A stretch of DNA of 64,000 bases, from positions 1 through 64,000 of the forward strand of contig JBHELT010000020.1 in assembly GCA_046262935.1 (NCBI GenBank). The letters are read 5' to 3'. A program made the position numbers and the translations under genes. Shown in pieces: positions 1 through 15,000 of this stretch (position 1 is the first letter of the stretch; every line of letters begins with the position of its first letter). Source of the DNA: JBHELT01 sp046262935. GTDB taxonomy: Bacteria; Actinomycetota; CADDZG01; JAHWKV01. The notes under the pieces are model-generated. The model was not told the origin of the DNA. It saw only the letters and a program-made list of their open reading frames with translations, and did not search any database.

Positions 1-3000
1 CTTCCAGTGCATCGATCTCAAGAACTTCGATGTTCGTGTAAGTGACCGACAGTCCAGCACCATAGATCGCCTTCGATGTGACAACGATGTGGTCTGCGTA
101 CTCGGTTCCCAGGATGACGACCTTGTCGAAACCGTTACCCCCATCGATCGAGACGGGCGCGTTCATGTTGTATTCAACTTGGTTCTGACCCGAACCCGTA
201 CGGATATCGCTTTCGGCCGCAGTCGAGAACCCGCTCGTCAATTTCGGCATCGCGATGTAGTCGTTGGCATTGATCCAGACGATGTCGCAGGCCGGGTTGG
301 ACGGGTCGGGAGTGCAGTCGGCTGCGGTCGGGTCTCCCCCGTTGAGTTTCGTCTGCGCGAGGGCGAATGCACGGACCACGAACAGATCGTTGTCATCTCC
401 ACCTTCGAGGCGAAGCGCCGCGTGGTCCGAGTACACCGTGAAGATATCGTCGCCCTTGTCACCAACTGCAACCAGCGGCTGGGTGTTTCCCGCGCTCAAC
501 CAACCGCGAGTTGTGGCGACCGTGGCGAAGATGTCCTGCGGATTGAGCGAACCGCAACTCGTGTCCCGCTCCAGCCCGTCAGCGGAAACCTGCGGCGTAC
601 AAGATGAACCAACCGTGGGTGAATTCAATGTGTCACGCGAAAGGCCGAAGATTTGGCCGATCTGGAAGTTGTCGTTGCCAAGCCCGCCATCGAGTGTCGT
701 GGTCGTCGAGTTGTCGTCTGATGCGAAGTAGTCGTTACCGCCGAGGCCGTTCACGATGAGGCGACCGTTGATCGCCGTGTCGTAATTGATGCGCTCGTAA
801 GACTGTGTGCGTTTGGTCGCGTCACCAGCCGGATCGGCGATCGTCACGTCGTTGCGAAGGATCCCGATCTTCACGGCGCTCAAAGCGACGGGGCTCATGG
901 GTACCTGTTCGGTGGTGAGCGAAACGCCGGACGGCATGATCTCGGCAACGGTCATCGTTGTTTGAGTCACAGCCGTGACCGTGTAATCGCCAGAGAAGAC
1001 ACCGGCGCCACTGATGTGGATGCGCTGCCCTGCCAGGAACCCATTATGCAGGAAGTCGTTGGTGCCGATGGTGCACGACGTGCATGTGATGGTCGTATTG
1101 AAGGCCGTGATGTTGCCCGTGAAGGCGGTCGTGGATAAACCGAGGTTGCCGTGCAGCAGCGCGACGAACGCAGGATCGTCGGCAGTTTCGTTGGCTGCGT
1201 TCGAGGTAGGTGTGGATGCGATGAAATTCGAGCGACGGAGCAAGAAGATGTCGTCTGTCGGATAGCTCACGCCAGCCGTCGGGTCTGAATAACCGCTCTG
1301 CGAACTGTCGAAGCCATTGACGATGAGCACATCGACGCCATCGTTGGGGGCCCCCGTGTCCAGCACGTTGATCACGTAGTTGTGACAAGTCGAGCCCGTG
1401 ATGTCGCCGTTGAAGCAGGGCTGACTTCCTGTTGTGTTTATCACGTAGCTGTCGGTCGCCGCTTGACCATCGAGTGTGAGCGTGTGCCCGGCGTTCACGT
1501 TCATCGTCTGGATCTGGTTTACGAAGAAGAAGTCCTCGCTGTCTCCAAGAGGCGCGGTAGCCCCGGTTGGCGTGGGAGTGTTCGAACCGTAAACGCGGGT
1601 CCTGCCGCCAAGATAGGTCTGGTCGAAGTTGATGGTGTCGGTGTCGACATTGCCGAACACTCGCGTGATGTTGCAATCGCGCCCTGGGTTGATCTCGGCG
1701 ATGCAGGCAGGGCTGAGAACCCCAGGCGTGATGGTGCCGTTTAGATGCATAACCGAACCAAAGCCCGGATCGAGGTTGTTGAAGTCGCCGAAGATGTCGA
1801 TCCACTTGCCTGCTAGCACCTTGGTGTTGTTGGCGATGCGGGCGGCATCGGTTGCGGCGAACGGCAATGTAGCGCCCAGGTTGACGTTGTCACCTGCTCG
1901 CAGCAGGATCCAACCGTTCAATGCGTTGATCGACGGCGAGTTGGTTGACGGGTTGGTTACCACGATGTCGCGCTTGGTGTTTTCAACAACCAAGATCGCA
2001 GCTTCGTTCTGATCTGCGTTGATCGTGTCGCTTGGGTGGATGAGGTTCAGGTCTTCGCCTTGGATCGCGCTCTCACGAACGGTCAGGCGTACACCGTTGC
2101 CACACGGACAAGGAGCGTTGTTTCCGGTTCCGAGAGCCTGAGCAAGAAGAACGTTCAAGGCCCCGACCGTCTCGGTCAGGAAGATGCTCTGGTCCGCCTC
2201 GGCCCCCAGCCGCCCAGTCACAAGGTTCGAAGAATCGACCTTCAAGTCGTTGCCCAAAGCGTCTGGGTTGGTCTGCGCGGCACCGATGCTTCCGCCGTTG
2301 GCGTCGAGGTCTATGTTGTTTGCGACGACATTGGCAACACCAAGTGGCGTGTTGTCACCTGCGCCGCCGCTGCGTGCATCGACGATCGAGCCCGAAAGGG
2401 TAACCAGCGAAACGTCGCCGCTGGTCAGTATGCGGTTGACCTTCATGTCGCCGGGAGTCTCGGTGATGAATACACCGTAAGTCCCAGTTCCCGGAGGCAG
2501 GTTCGAAGGTATCGAGTTGATGTTCCATGTCTTGCGTACCGCGTCCGTGTCGGTAACGGTAAGGACACCGAGCGCGCCACCGTCGGCATCGACGTTGGTT
2601 TCCAGAAAGTCGTTCGGCGTGCCGACGCCGCCCTTGCCTGAAACCGCCCCGATGCCATTGTTGCCGGCCGTCATGGTTATGTTGCGGCCGATCACGTCGG
2701 TCGAAGTGGGGTCCGTGCCGAGTGCGCCAGCGTCTAGCTCCGCATCGAGGATCGCAGACGGAGAATTCAGCGTCACGTCGCCAAGTGCATTCGTAAGCCA
2801 CGCGGGGGCCGAGGCGGAGTTGCATGGCGGGCTCGACGTGCACGATCCCGTCGACCAGATCTGTCCGACACGCAGACTCCCGGTCGTCTCGGTATCGACG
2901 ATGGAACCATTCGTTTTGAGGTCGATCCGGCCACTGTTGTCTGTGTTGCTGAACGTCAAGGTTCCGCGATCGGCATCGGTGAAGGTTGCATCTACGTCTG

Positions 3001-6000
3001 AAAGGACTCGGAAGGTGATCGAAGCAGCAGTCGAAGCATGATGGATGTCTATGTTGTGACCCGCAGTTACACCTCTCGCCGTGCAAGCCGCGTTCCCACA
3101 GAATTGATAGTTGGCGTTGATGTTCGTCAGATCACTGCCATAGGCAACCAGGATGAGCGGCCCGCCAACCACGTCGGCCGTGGTGCCGGAATCGGGGAAG
3201 AAATGTCGCCACGTTGCCGTCTGCTGAACCGTCGATCCAGAACCGGGCACGGCATTCGGCGTGTATCGGTCAACGTTGATCTGTCCCGGGGCGACCTTGT
3301 TGATGCCCTCGGCACTGTTGTTGACGTTGATCCAGATGTCGTGCCCGGCGAAGATGGGCCCGATCAGCGGAGTGATCGGCGTGGAAACAGCTGCCGATTC
3401 TGAGTCGCGACGGATGGTCGTGAGGTCGAGGAACAAGTCGTTTCCAACTTCGGCCTGCAGGACTACGGGTTTGGGATGAGGCGCTGAGCAAAGGAAGGCT
3501 CCGGTGCAGTCCCATTGAACGAGGATGGCTTTGACAGGCGATGCAAGTGTTCCGGCAGAGCCCAGATCCGAATCGATGAAGAGTTGGTTGCTTGTGAAGT
3601 AAGCATTGGATCCGACGAAGATGTTGCCGCGATCGTTCTTTAGTGTGGTTGTGCCGATGACGTTTGCGATGTTCCCATCGATAGTGAGGTTGCATGGGCC
3701 AGAGGCGCAAGCGGTCATCGAGGCAGCACCACTGAGGCTTTGGATGCTTGTGATGGTTGCTGGGAAAACGTGTTTCACGTTGAATTCCCAAACCGTTGGC
3801 GACGGCGCGTGCTCGGCCCCACTATCAACAGAGACGCTGATGACAGCTTCGGGCGACGTGGTCAATGAAGCATTCAACACGTTTATGGACTGGTTGGGAG
3901 ACCCACCGGTGCCGAACAGGTGGATCGGTCGATCGGAGCTGTTGGCGATGGTGACCGAATCCCAGGTCTCTTGCATGTAGAAGATCGCGCTCTTGCCGCT
4001 GATGGTACCGAGGTGGCTGCCATCAACTTGGTTTGCGAAGAACAATGCCGACGGCAATTCGTCGTAGATGATCGGATCGATGTTGATGGTGTCCCCACCT
4101 GGAACGATGTCTCCGATCGACAGTGCTGCGTTATCGCTCGATCGGCGCGCGGTCACGTTGTAGGTTTTTGCGATGATCGTGCCGGTTGAGTCGATGATCA
4201 GAACCGGATTGGGCTCACCCAACAGATAGGTCGTTGCGTTCCAAACGATCGTGCGACTCGGGTTGTTGTTTAGCGGTGCGTCTGCGCTTCCTCCGTCGAA
4301 TAGGCCACCGTCGCTGTGCGCGTGCGTATAAAGGGTAGACCAGTACTCCTCAGCGAACACATTAAGGTCAGCAGTCCTAACCACGGCGTTTACGGCACCA
4401 TTGATGAAGGAATCCCGGTTGTAGGTGACCTCAGCAGTGGCATCCGTGTCGCCGCCGCCACATGAACACGAAGCGCTCGAGTCGGCCTGGAAATTGACGT
4501 TGTTGTGGATCGACTTGAGTTGAACGAAGTCACCCGTTATGGATGAGCCACCATCGAGCAGTACCTTCGTCGCGTCGCTGGCGATGATGTGCGATGCGGC
4601 GTCTGAGTCAGCGCCCAATGCCGCAGCATGCGCGTTCGACCGGGCTAGAGCCTTCTCGGTCATCGCAGCCGAAGTCACCTGACCGTTGGATGCGTTGATC
4701 CCTCTCAGTTCTCCAACTCCAGCTGATAGGTACACAGTTGCCGCGCGAAGGTCGGCGCCATTGCCGATCTCAGTCTGAGCAAGGCCGTTGTTGATGTGCA
4801 GTCCCTTGCTCGAGTCGTCGTTCGCATCAACGTCGGCCCCCAGCCCTGCAGAGTCGGCCTGCGAGTACGCATTCAGGTCAACGCCATCAGCGGCATCAGC
4901 CACGAGGGTCCGGTTGGCAATTACTTTGCCCAGGATCTTAGTTTCGATATCGAATCCGACCTGCAGAGTCGCCGTCGCGGAGGCCGTCCCGATGAGCCCG
5001 CCAGTCGCGTTGACAGATTCGGTATTCCCGTACTGAGTCCCATTCGAAAGGATCTTGATGTCCCGGGTCGCGAATAGGTCGGAACCCGATCCCAGGGTCG
5101 TCTTTACGGTGTTGGAGATAGTGCCCGTCGCCGATGACGATCCGAACGACAGGAAGCCTCCACCCTCGCCGCGTGAACTGATGGCTCCGTTGGAAGCGGA
5201 AGCCGACGAGATGAAGATGTCTTTGCCGCGCATCTTGGCCGAACCGATCGTGATCGAGACATTTGGCTGAGTGGTCATGGTGGAATCGGCATTGCGAAGG
5301 TCGAATAATCCGCCCCCGTTCGAGGTTGAGTTCGCGCTCACGATGCCGTCGCTCTTGCCCAGTTGACCGCTCGGACCCCCGACGCCAACCAAGACATGCG
5401 GTGAACTAGTCAAGCCGCTTTGCAGATCCACAACGATGTCCTGAGTTCCGCTGCCAGCACCGATAACTGCGATCCCTTCGTCGAGTAACGAATGCGTTCC
5501 ACCGGGGGCCGTCCCCGAAAGCGGGACTGGGTTACCAGAACTGTCCAGAAGCTGAAATTGAGTTCCACTAATGACATCGATGAAGTACATGTCGCCATTG
5601 ACAAGTCCGCCGATCGGTCCCCATCCAGCCCTCTGCAGGTGGTGATCGGTCTTGAGAGCGGGGACCGAGAAGTCCGGGTTCAGGCTGATAACACTGATCG
5701 CGATCGGGAAGTCGTCCGAGCTGTCCGATGGCGTGCCGTTGTTGTTGGTGCAATTGGTCGGGTCGGCAACGCCACCAACCGCCGCACAATAGGTACTCGA
5801 CAGCTGGATGCGGTTCGGATCGGTTCCGTCGACGTGGATGAAGTAATGACCGCCGTTGGTCAATGGGTTCAATACGGTCGGCGAGCCGACATCTTTAGTG
5901 GCCGTGTAGATAACCTCTACACCGTTGGTGAATCCGATGGAAGCGTGAGATGGGGCAAAGATCTTGTTGGTGTTGACACTGTGATCTATACCCGTGCTCC

Positions 6001-9000
6001 CGAAGACGATCTTGCCCGAGCCATCGACCTGGACGTCAACCAACGAACTCTTGAATTCGATCGTGGCAGGTTGGTGGTAGACGCGAGCCTGTCCGTCTGC
6101 CAAACCGGCGGTTGAAGGAACGGTGATAACCGACCCCGCGATAAGTGTTGGGGTGAAGTTGTATGTGCTCAGCGGAGCACCCGAGCGAAGGCGTATGCGG
6201 TTCCCGTCGACCTTGAAGACCGTGTAGGTACCCCCACAAGTGAGGCCCCCCGCCGGCTTGGTCACGAATGCGGATCCACCGTTGCAGTCGTAGATGATCT
6301 GGTCGCCGGTTTTCAAGTTATGGGGCTGGCTGAACATGATCGATGCCGTGGCCGCATCGAACGCGCCTCCAGCATCGAACTCAACGCCGAGTTTCAGCGT
6401 CATGCAAGACGCTGGCGTCCCGCTGCACCCAACGATCACTCCGTATGTTTGACCATCGTTCAGACCAACGATCCTGTAAGGGTTGGGGATGCTTCCGTTC
6501 TGAACGTTTGGATCGGGTGACGTTGCATTGGGATAAGAAGGGGCGCTGTACACGACGGTATCGCCGGTAGAAAGACCGTGAGGCAGAGCAAAACCCAGGA
6601 TGTTGTTGCCCTGGTCAACGCTGGTGATCGTCCCGTCCGATAGTGGAGCGGGAGCTTGGCCATGGTTAGCGCTAATGGTCAGCCTGTTACCAGCCTGCAC
6701 GAACCCGCCGCCAACCGTTGCGCTCGACGACGGAGTGTTCTTCGCATCAGCGTCGAGCGCCGCCTGAATCTCGATCAATCCAGCGCTTGTTGACTTGGCG
6801 AAAGCGTCGGCATCGGTCAATGAATTCGACAAAACGTCGATGTTATTGGTGGCCGTAACGTTGCCGGACCCAAGCGAGGCAGAAACGTTGGGGTTCGTCG
6901 TAGCCTTGGCACTCGAAGCACCGAAGGCCAAGATCCCAACGGTGAGGCTCTCGACCGACGCAACGGTCCTGTCGTCGGCGAATGCAGAAACCTCTATATC
7001 GAATGCGCCAGGGTCTCCCACTGTGCCAAGTACTGGATCCAGATGCGTCGTACCGACACTCCCGCTCAGGGCGGCCGAGGTAGGAGCGTTGTCGGTCGCG
7101 GTCGGATCTACGAACGCGAGTCCGCCGAGCAGCGCGATCGACTTACCTGAAGCCTTGGCCGTTGCCTTGTTTGCCGAGGTCGACTTGACCGTCAACTTCT
7201 GAGACAGGCCGTTGATGTTCCCACCTGATCCGATGCTCGAACTTGTTGCTGCATTTGAATCGATGAGGGCGTCTGCGGCTCCGCCGTTGGCCGATATCCC
7301 GATGCTGCCTGCGATTCCGTTCTCAGTAGCCGAAGACGTGTTCGTCGAGAACGCTTCTAGATCGAAACTGGTGCCCTTGGTGACTGCTCCGTCGTACTGA
7401 GCATTGGTCGGTGCACTGATGGTGGCATCGGGTTCGGAGATGTTGAACCCAGCAAGGAGTCCGCCGGTGATCGTGTCCGAGGTTGCCGTCGCGGTGTTGG
7501 TACTCTTCGCCCACATCTTGATCGCACCATCGCTTGTGATCGAAGGTGTAGGAGTTCCTATCACTTCGGTTGTCGCGCTCGAGCCGATCAGTGCTTCCGC
7601 ACCAGCGATCGCAACGCCAACCCCCAACGCCAACCCGAAAGTGTTGAGGGTTGAGTTCGCTGTGTTAACCGAGGTTGCCAGGATATCAACCGAGTTCGAG
7701 CTCTTGATCTTGCCGTCCATCCGCGCCCTAACCGCCGAGTTGACCTGTGCCGATGCGAAGGTGGCTCCCACCGTGATCACACCTGCCGCCGCACTCAGAA
7801 CGCTGGCGAGGGCGTTGTTGTTCGTGCCCTTGAGCTTCGCCTCAACCTTCACGAGTCCGACCGAAGAAACCTCACCGCTCGAGCCGATGCCCGCCTCAGT
7901 GAAAGCACCGCTTGTGACGTTAGCGATGGCAGCAGCACCATTGACGCTTCCGATGGAAACGCTCGCCACGGTCGCCGTTGCCTGGGCATCCTTGTTGCCG
8001 ATGGCCTGTACGGTAGTGAAGGTCGAGCTGGTGATCTTTCCGTTGATATTAGCTTTCGTGTGACCCGAGACTTCTGCCATTGGTATCAGGACCGCGATGT
8101 TTACGGCCCCAAAAGTCGCTCCGGGTGTGTTCGCGGTTGCGGTGTCTGCTGACTCGGCCTTCACCGAGACCGAACCAGTCACAGCACTGTCGGTTGACGA
8201 GGTCACCAGGGCCTCGGTTGATCTGCCGTTAACCGCATTTGCGACGGTCACACCAACGCCGATGAGAGCTCCCTGGATATTTAGGCTGTTGGCGGTAACG
8301 CTGTGAATACCGGTTCCCGTCACCGAAAGGTTGCCCGCGATCGGTCCATGTCCTCCGAATGAAGCCTTGGTGAGTCCAGTGACCTTGTCGAACGGTACCG
8401 CTGCTCCGAGGGCGATGAGCCCAACTTGAAGTGAGATCGCTTTGGTCTGAGCATTGATCGTTGAGTCAGCATTCACGGTCACGCCTGCGACATCCCCGGC
8501 TTCCGCAAGTCCTACGTTGCCGATCGTGGCGAGCGTGTCGCCGCTAACCGTGCTGACCGCAACTGCGGCGCCCAACGTTGCCAGCCCGATGGAGACACCC
8601 AATGCGTTGGTCTTGATCGTGCGATTGGTTATGGCCTCGACCGTGAGTCCCAAGAGTGCCTTGCGTACTTTGGCGTTGTTGTCGATATGAGAATTCGTAG
8701 AGGCGGAATCATTCACGACAACAACTTGGGCCCCCAAGGAGACGAGACCAGCCTGACCGGCGAAGGCAAGGCCGTCGGTATTCTCAGTCATCCTGGCGGA
8801 AACGAGCACGAGACCCCCCGCTGTGATCCTGCCCCCTCCCCCAACGCCTGCATCGACCTTCTCGCCGATACCGACGATCAGTATCGAGCCGCCGATGGCA
8901 ACTATGCCCGCAGCGGCTGTTCCTGTAAGACCATTGACATCAAGCAGCTCACGCGCTCTTACCCCGACATTGCCTCCTGCGATGACGGCGCCGTTCATCG

Positions 9001-12000
9001 CAGCCGAAGTGCCATCTGGTACTGCGCTCGAAGCCAAAGTCGCCGAAGTCAGACCAGCTAGTGAATCGCCGTTATCTTTGATGTTCTTTTTTATGCCACT
9101 ACTTGAGCTCGCTCCCGTGACGTCACGCACTCTCGAGTCGGTCTTGTCGCCAGACCCACTTGATGATCCATTCAGCAAGGACTGATAACCACCCGAACCA
9201 CCGGTCACCTGGGAATCGGCGTCATCTGCAGCGTTGCCCCCGCCACTTTCATGGCCGAGTGCGTTTACGTCCTGGGTCCATTGGGTTGGGCTCGAAGAAG
9301 GGGTATTGCCCATGTTTCCATCGAGTTTCGAACCGTATCTCTTACAAGTCGTCGAATCTGCAGGGTTTGTGCAGTAGCTGACAGTGTCGCCCTTGTTGTA
9401 GGTGGTTCCGGCTGCCCAGTCGCCCTTGTCGGGACCGCCGACGCCGTCGTTGTAATTCGATGTTGGTTGCGTGCCGATGGTCCAAACCGATATGGAGCCT
9501 GCCGCACCAACGACGCCGCCAGCAACTGCTATGGCATATGTCTGGATCTGCTTTCGAGCCAGAGCATTCAGGTCAACACTGTTGTTCGCCCTGACCGTAG
9601 CTCCTGGGTCGATAAATGCCTGAGTCGAAGTCTGCGCGACACCGATGTCGACTCCGGCACCAACCCCTACGAAGCCTCCTGCGACGCCTCCGCCGATGGT
9701 CAATGTCTTTATGAAGTCGACGGCCGAGATATTGACCGACTGCGAGTTGTCGGCACTCTGCCCATTCACATCGGAGCCCCCACCTACATAAGCCTTGGTT
9801 GTGACGTGGATGAGCGAAACGCCGACCGCTCCGCCGACACCAACGAACCCTCCTCCACCCGCGATCACAAGACCAAAGATGTCCTCGGAAGAACTGGCTT
9901 GGATCCCCAACCCGTGGAATGCAGTGCCGGTTTGGAAGGCTTTGCCTGCGAACTCACCGGTAAAGATCCCGTCGATCCCAGTTGACGCCGACTTCGCGTC
10001 GACGATGTTGTTCGAGCCGAGGAAGGCACGAGTGTCCTTCGTGATGCTCGTTACCCCGACTGAAAGACCTACGCCAACGAATCCACCTGCGATGGCACCA
10101 GCTACAACGATAGCTTTGGTGTCATCGGAAGATGTCATGAGGACGTTATTGCCAGCATCGATCGTTACGCCAGTGCCGGTGTTTGCGTAGGCGTGAGTAT
10201 TCAGAACATTTACAGCAACGGCTCCACCAACTCCAACGATCCCGCCGGCCACGCTGACCGTCACATCGACTATCTCGTCCTTGCCAGTCGCCCTAACTGT
10301 CACGTCCTTAGCAGCCTTGACCTTTGCGGAATCGTCGATAAACGCATCCGTGTTTAGCGTGATGATCCCTACAGAAACGCCTGGGCCTATCCCTGCCACG
10401 CCGCCAGCGGCCGATGCAGCAACCTCAAGACCGTAGAACTGGTTGGCTGCCGCCACGAGGACAGATTGACTAGTACCTGCGCCGCTATTTGCACACGTGA
10501 TCGGTGCGCAATTGATACGCGCCGACTTGCCGACGTATGCGGACGTGTTAGCCGTGAAAATGTCGATCGAGCCTGTGATGGCAACTCCTGCACTGAGGCC
10601 GATCGCCATGCTTACGGCAACAGTTGCGATGTCGTCGCTATTCGTCGCTGTGATGGCCACACCCTTGAAACCAGTATCGGCTGCTGCGCTGATCGTGCGC
10701 GGTCCCGTAGCGGCTGCGTCTGCTGACGGCATGGCTCCTTGCTTCACGACGCTGTGCGACTTTCCAGAAGATTGGGAGGCGTCAAGAGGGATCGCAGCCC
10801 CTCCCTTTGTTGCCCTTAGCTGGACCTGGTTCGGACCAAGTCCGGAAACCTTCGCGTAGTAGGTCTGACCATCGACCAGACCTCCGATCGGGGTTCCGCC
10901 TCCAGAGCTATAAACAACGGTGTCGTCGTCGTTGAGGATCCCGTGGTTATAGGCCAGCGTCATCGTTGTTCCAGAAACCGCACCGGCTTTCCTGGGATTG
11001 AACCTTGGGTTCTTGTCGTCATTGACGCCTGCACTGTTCATCGACACGAGCCTGTGGTTCTCGCCACCGCCGCCTGCGAAGGTATTGATGACTGGGCCAG
11101 TGGCTGTGTTGCGCAGTTGAGCACGAGTCGGCTGCCCAGTAACGAGCTTCACGAAGTAAACGCCGCCTGAGGTCAATCCGGTGATTGGCGTTCCACCACC
11201 CGCGTCGTAAATGACCTTCTGGCCATCGGTGAAGCCATGTTCGTACCCGAGATCAAGCGTCGAACCGTCGACGATCGCGCCACCAGCTGGGTCGAACCTC
11301 GGATCGATCAAGGAAACAGAGTAGGAACCGCTATTTACTGTTGCACCCGATCCGCCACCCTTGCCGATGACGGTGGAATTGTCACCCACCCACGAGTGAG
11401 TTTCTTTCTTGATCACAGGAACGCTGGCAGCAGCGCCGACACCAGCAGCGCCCCCAACCGAAAGGTTCCCTGCAACGACATCGAGTTTGAGAGTTTCGTC
11501 AGATGACACACGGACCGTTCCACCTGTGCTTACAAATGCTGCTTCACTGGGCAGTCCGCCATCGATGTATGCATCAGTCGAAATGTTGTAAACGGAAACG
11601 CCTGCGTTTATCGAAACGGCGGCTGAACCGCCGACCGAGGCCGCCATCGCGATGGAAACGACGTTTTCTTTCGAAATCGCATCGACTAGAACGTCGCCGT
11701 TGCCATTGATGTTTGCGGTTTTGCCGATCCAAGCCTGCGTATCCTTTGTGATGACTTCAACATCAACGCCTGCACCGACCCCAGCAGAGCCACCTATAGC
11801 AACAGCACCAGCGATCGACAGCACTTTGGTTGAGTCCTGGGCCTTTACGGCAATTCCTGCCGTCGACGATGCGCCAACCAACGAGCCATTAACGGCTGCG
11901 CCTCTGTCGATGTATGAATATGTCGTGTCACCCAAGAGGTCTACAACTACTGAACCGGCTACACCTACGGTTCCTCCTCCACCCCCACCGATCGCGAAGA

Positions 12001-15000
12001 GCTTCAGGTCGTTCGATTGGGTTGACGCGATCGACAGGCCCGAGGATCCCCTGGCCTGAACATCTGCGTCGCGTCCGACGAAAGCCTTGAACGTTGCGTC
12101 CCTTATCAAAGTCGAGGACGCGACCGACACGCCGGCGGTAGAGCCAAATGCAAGGCCACCGGCGAGAAGAACAAGTGAGTCGGCGCTATGACCAGCCGAC
12201 AGGTCGATGTTGGTCGCAAGGATGTCGATGTTGCCGCCCGAATGAAGGGAAGTGCCTTGTCCAGCGCCGCCATCGATGTATGCACGCGTTCCCGGTGAGC
12301 CTCCACCCTTGTTCAGAACGACAACGATGATGGAACCTTCGACGCCTGCGGTTGAAGCCGCGGCCGCATCCATAGCGATCTCAAGCAGATCCTGGGTCGA
12401 GATGGCGTGGATGGTCACGTCACCGCCAGAAGAAAGCACGCCCGACTTGCCGATATAAGCCTTAACGTCGGTGTTGATCACTTCAACGATGAGACCGAGG
12501 CCAACGCCTGCACTCCCAGTTGTCAAGCTAACGCTTCCCGCGATGTTCTTAAGGGTCGTTGCGTGGGTGGCCGTTACTTCGATCGTCTGGCCAGCGCCTC
12601 CTACCGTCACCTGGTTGACCCGTACCCCATCACCTATGAATGCGTAGGTCGAGATTGCAAAGACATCAACGATGATCGAACCAGTTACGGCAGCACTTCC
12701 ACCCGACGCATCAAGACCGACGGCGACCGATGAGATCGCGGGGAAGTCGATGCCCATGAAACTGTCTGGCGAGATCGGATCTAGCGAAGAAGTTGCCTTG
12801 ACGATGATGGCCCCCGCCGCTTTAACGATCGTGGGACTGGCTACGGATGAATCGATGTAGGCCTGGGTTTGAACCGCTGGCAGGATACTCACTGTTACTG
12901 CGCCGCCAACTGCGGTGCCGCTCGTCGAAAGCGCGCCCGAGATCGCGAGGTTCTGCATCCCCATGGGTGTCTTCGCTTGGACGGTGATCGGGCCGGTTGA
13001 AGTGAGTAGCGAACCTTTGTCTACGAACGCTGTGGTGTGCAGTGTCAGAACTTGGATGCCTACGGATGCGGCGATCGAAGCGTCGGACTTGCCTGCTGCT
13101 CCCGCGATACCCCAGACGATGAAGTCGTTTCGCTTTCCGTTCGGCGTGATCGCCTCGACCGTGATCGCGGTACCAGTGACCTGACCGCTTATCGAAGCGG
13201 TGTTGGTGATGTCTTGAACGTTGATGCCAACACCTGCGGCGATACTGACGCTGCTGCTCAGGTCAGAACTGGCAGCCAATGCTTTCGCCACGGCCTTGGT
13301 GAGGCTCGACGACGAAACCGAAACGGGACCGGTCGTCGTTACGTGTGCACCATTACCTATAGAAGATGTGTTGTTGACGCGGGTCCAGTTGAGTGCGAGA
13401 GATGCAGCGATACCAACTCCACCGCTCGAATCTCCGGAATCGCTGCTCGACTCCGAAGTGCCTTGATCGGTTGAGTCCTTACCCTTAGGCAGGGAGCCGC
13501 CCGTTTTGCCGTTGGTATTCGGGTTGTTATTGACTTGATCTTTGCTCTGCTCGTCGGCATTCGATTCGCCGCCACCGTTCTTTCCGCTTCCGTCCTCGGA
13601 TTCACCTTTGGCACTTGCATGCGAAGTCGATTCGGCGTCCGTGACGGTGGTTGATCCGATAGCGAGAGAGGCGGCCGTGAGATTTCTTGCAAGGTCGGCG
13701 TGCGTCTCGATCTGAACAACATTGATGGCGATCGCTGCACCGATGGCAACGTCGCTGCCCCCAGCTTCGGCGTTCGAGTCGAGTTCGCTGAGCGATTCTT
13801 CCGTGGACTTGATGGTTGCGGCCCCCGTGATGGCCGACGCGGCCCCGGTCCCTAGGTACGACGAGGTTTGATCCTTGACTATCGCGATCGCGACCGAGGG
13901 GCTGATAGAAACGCCACCCTTGGAGCCGGCCTTGTCTTCGGTCGTGACGATGTGACGCGAGTCGGCAAGGATGTCGAGTTTGCCGCCGCCCGTGAACCCT
14001 GCGCCATCTTCGATCGCGGATCTTGTTATGTGGTCATCAAGGACGTTCAGCGAAACCGAGGCTCCGACACCGACTTTCCCTGACTTTGCGTCGGAGTCAG
14101 CCTTTGCGACATCCTCAGCGTTGTTGAGTGTCTTGATGGAGATGTCGCCGGTCCCTGCGGTTACGTTCGCGGCGCTCGGCACAAGTGCTTTGGTGTGGTT
14201 GGAGATGATGTTGAGCGCCAGTGCGCCAGCAACGCTTACCTTGCCTGAATCGCCGTCGGCTCCCGACTTGGCGTTAGCAACTGCGTGATGCTCGGCAAGG
14301 ATGAAGAAGTCACCGTTCGAGGGGCTCCCTGGGAACGTCGTTCCGTGCGCGAACGGGCCCGTCGATTGCACGTCCCAAGTAGATGTGCCGTCGTTCCACT
14401 TGTAAACACCAGGAAGGAAGTGGATCCGTAGCACCGCCGCGCCATCGTCGGGGGTCCCCGTGCAACCGGTGATCCCAGTGAAGGAGGTTGCAGTCTTGCC
14501 TGAGTACAAACAGGTTCCGTCGATGCCGTCGGCTTTGAACTTTCCGCTCGATGCGAAGTTCGTTGTGTCGGCTACATTCAATGTTCCGCCCACAACCTGA
14601 CCGCCACCGCTGACAGTTGTGCCGGTCGTTGAGGTGATTGTCGCTTTGTCTTCAGGGGTCCCAGTGCAACCCGTGATGCCGGTTATCGAGGTGGCCGTCT
14701 TGCCGGTGTATGTGCAAGTCCCGTCGATGCCCGATCCAGTGAAGGTTCCTGCTGAGGGGAATGCGTTCGCATTCTTGACGGTTAGCGATCCGCCCCCAAC
14801 GCTCTGACTTGCGCCATCAACCTTGGTTGAGGCTGGCGCGCCTTCGGTCAGATGGAAGAGATCTTCGTCCTCGGGGGACTCTGGGAATGATGCGCCTTCG
14901 TCGATGGACTTCCACTCGCCGTCTTTGAAGATCTGGACGGGGTCTTTGCCTGTGTCCCTCATCAGGGCCTCGACGGTGAGCCCGGTCGACGAGAGAGTTG

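Noticed and set aside
1044..3791. Arg/His/Gln-rich minus-strand frames of 173-253 residues
   Set aside because: They lie in other phases than the giant frame and show the biased composition typical of out-of-frame translation.
7404..8063. Plus-strand reading frame of 219 residues, and many similar ones across 1-19 kb
   Set aside because: They are Ala/Val/Ser/Pro-rich mirror images of the repeats in the unbroken minus-strand giant frame and have no family features.
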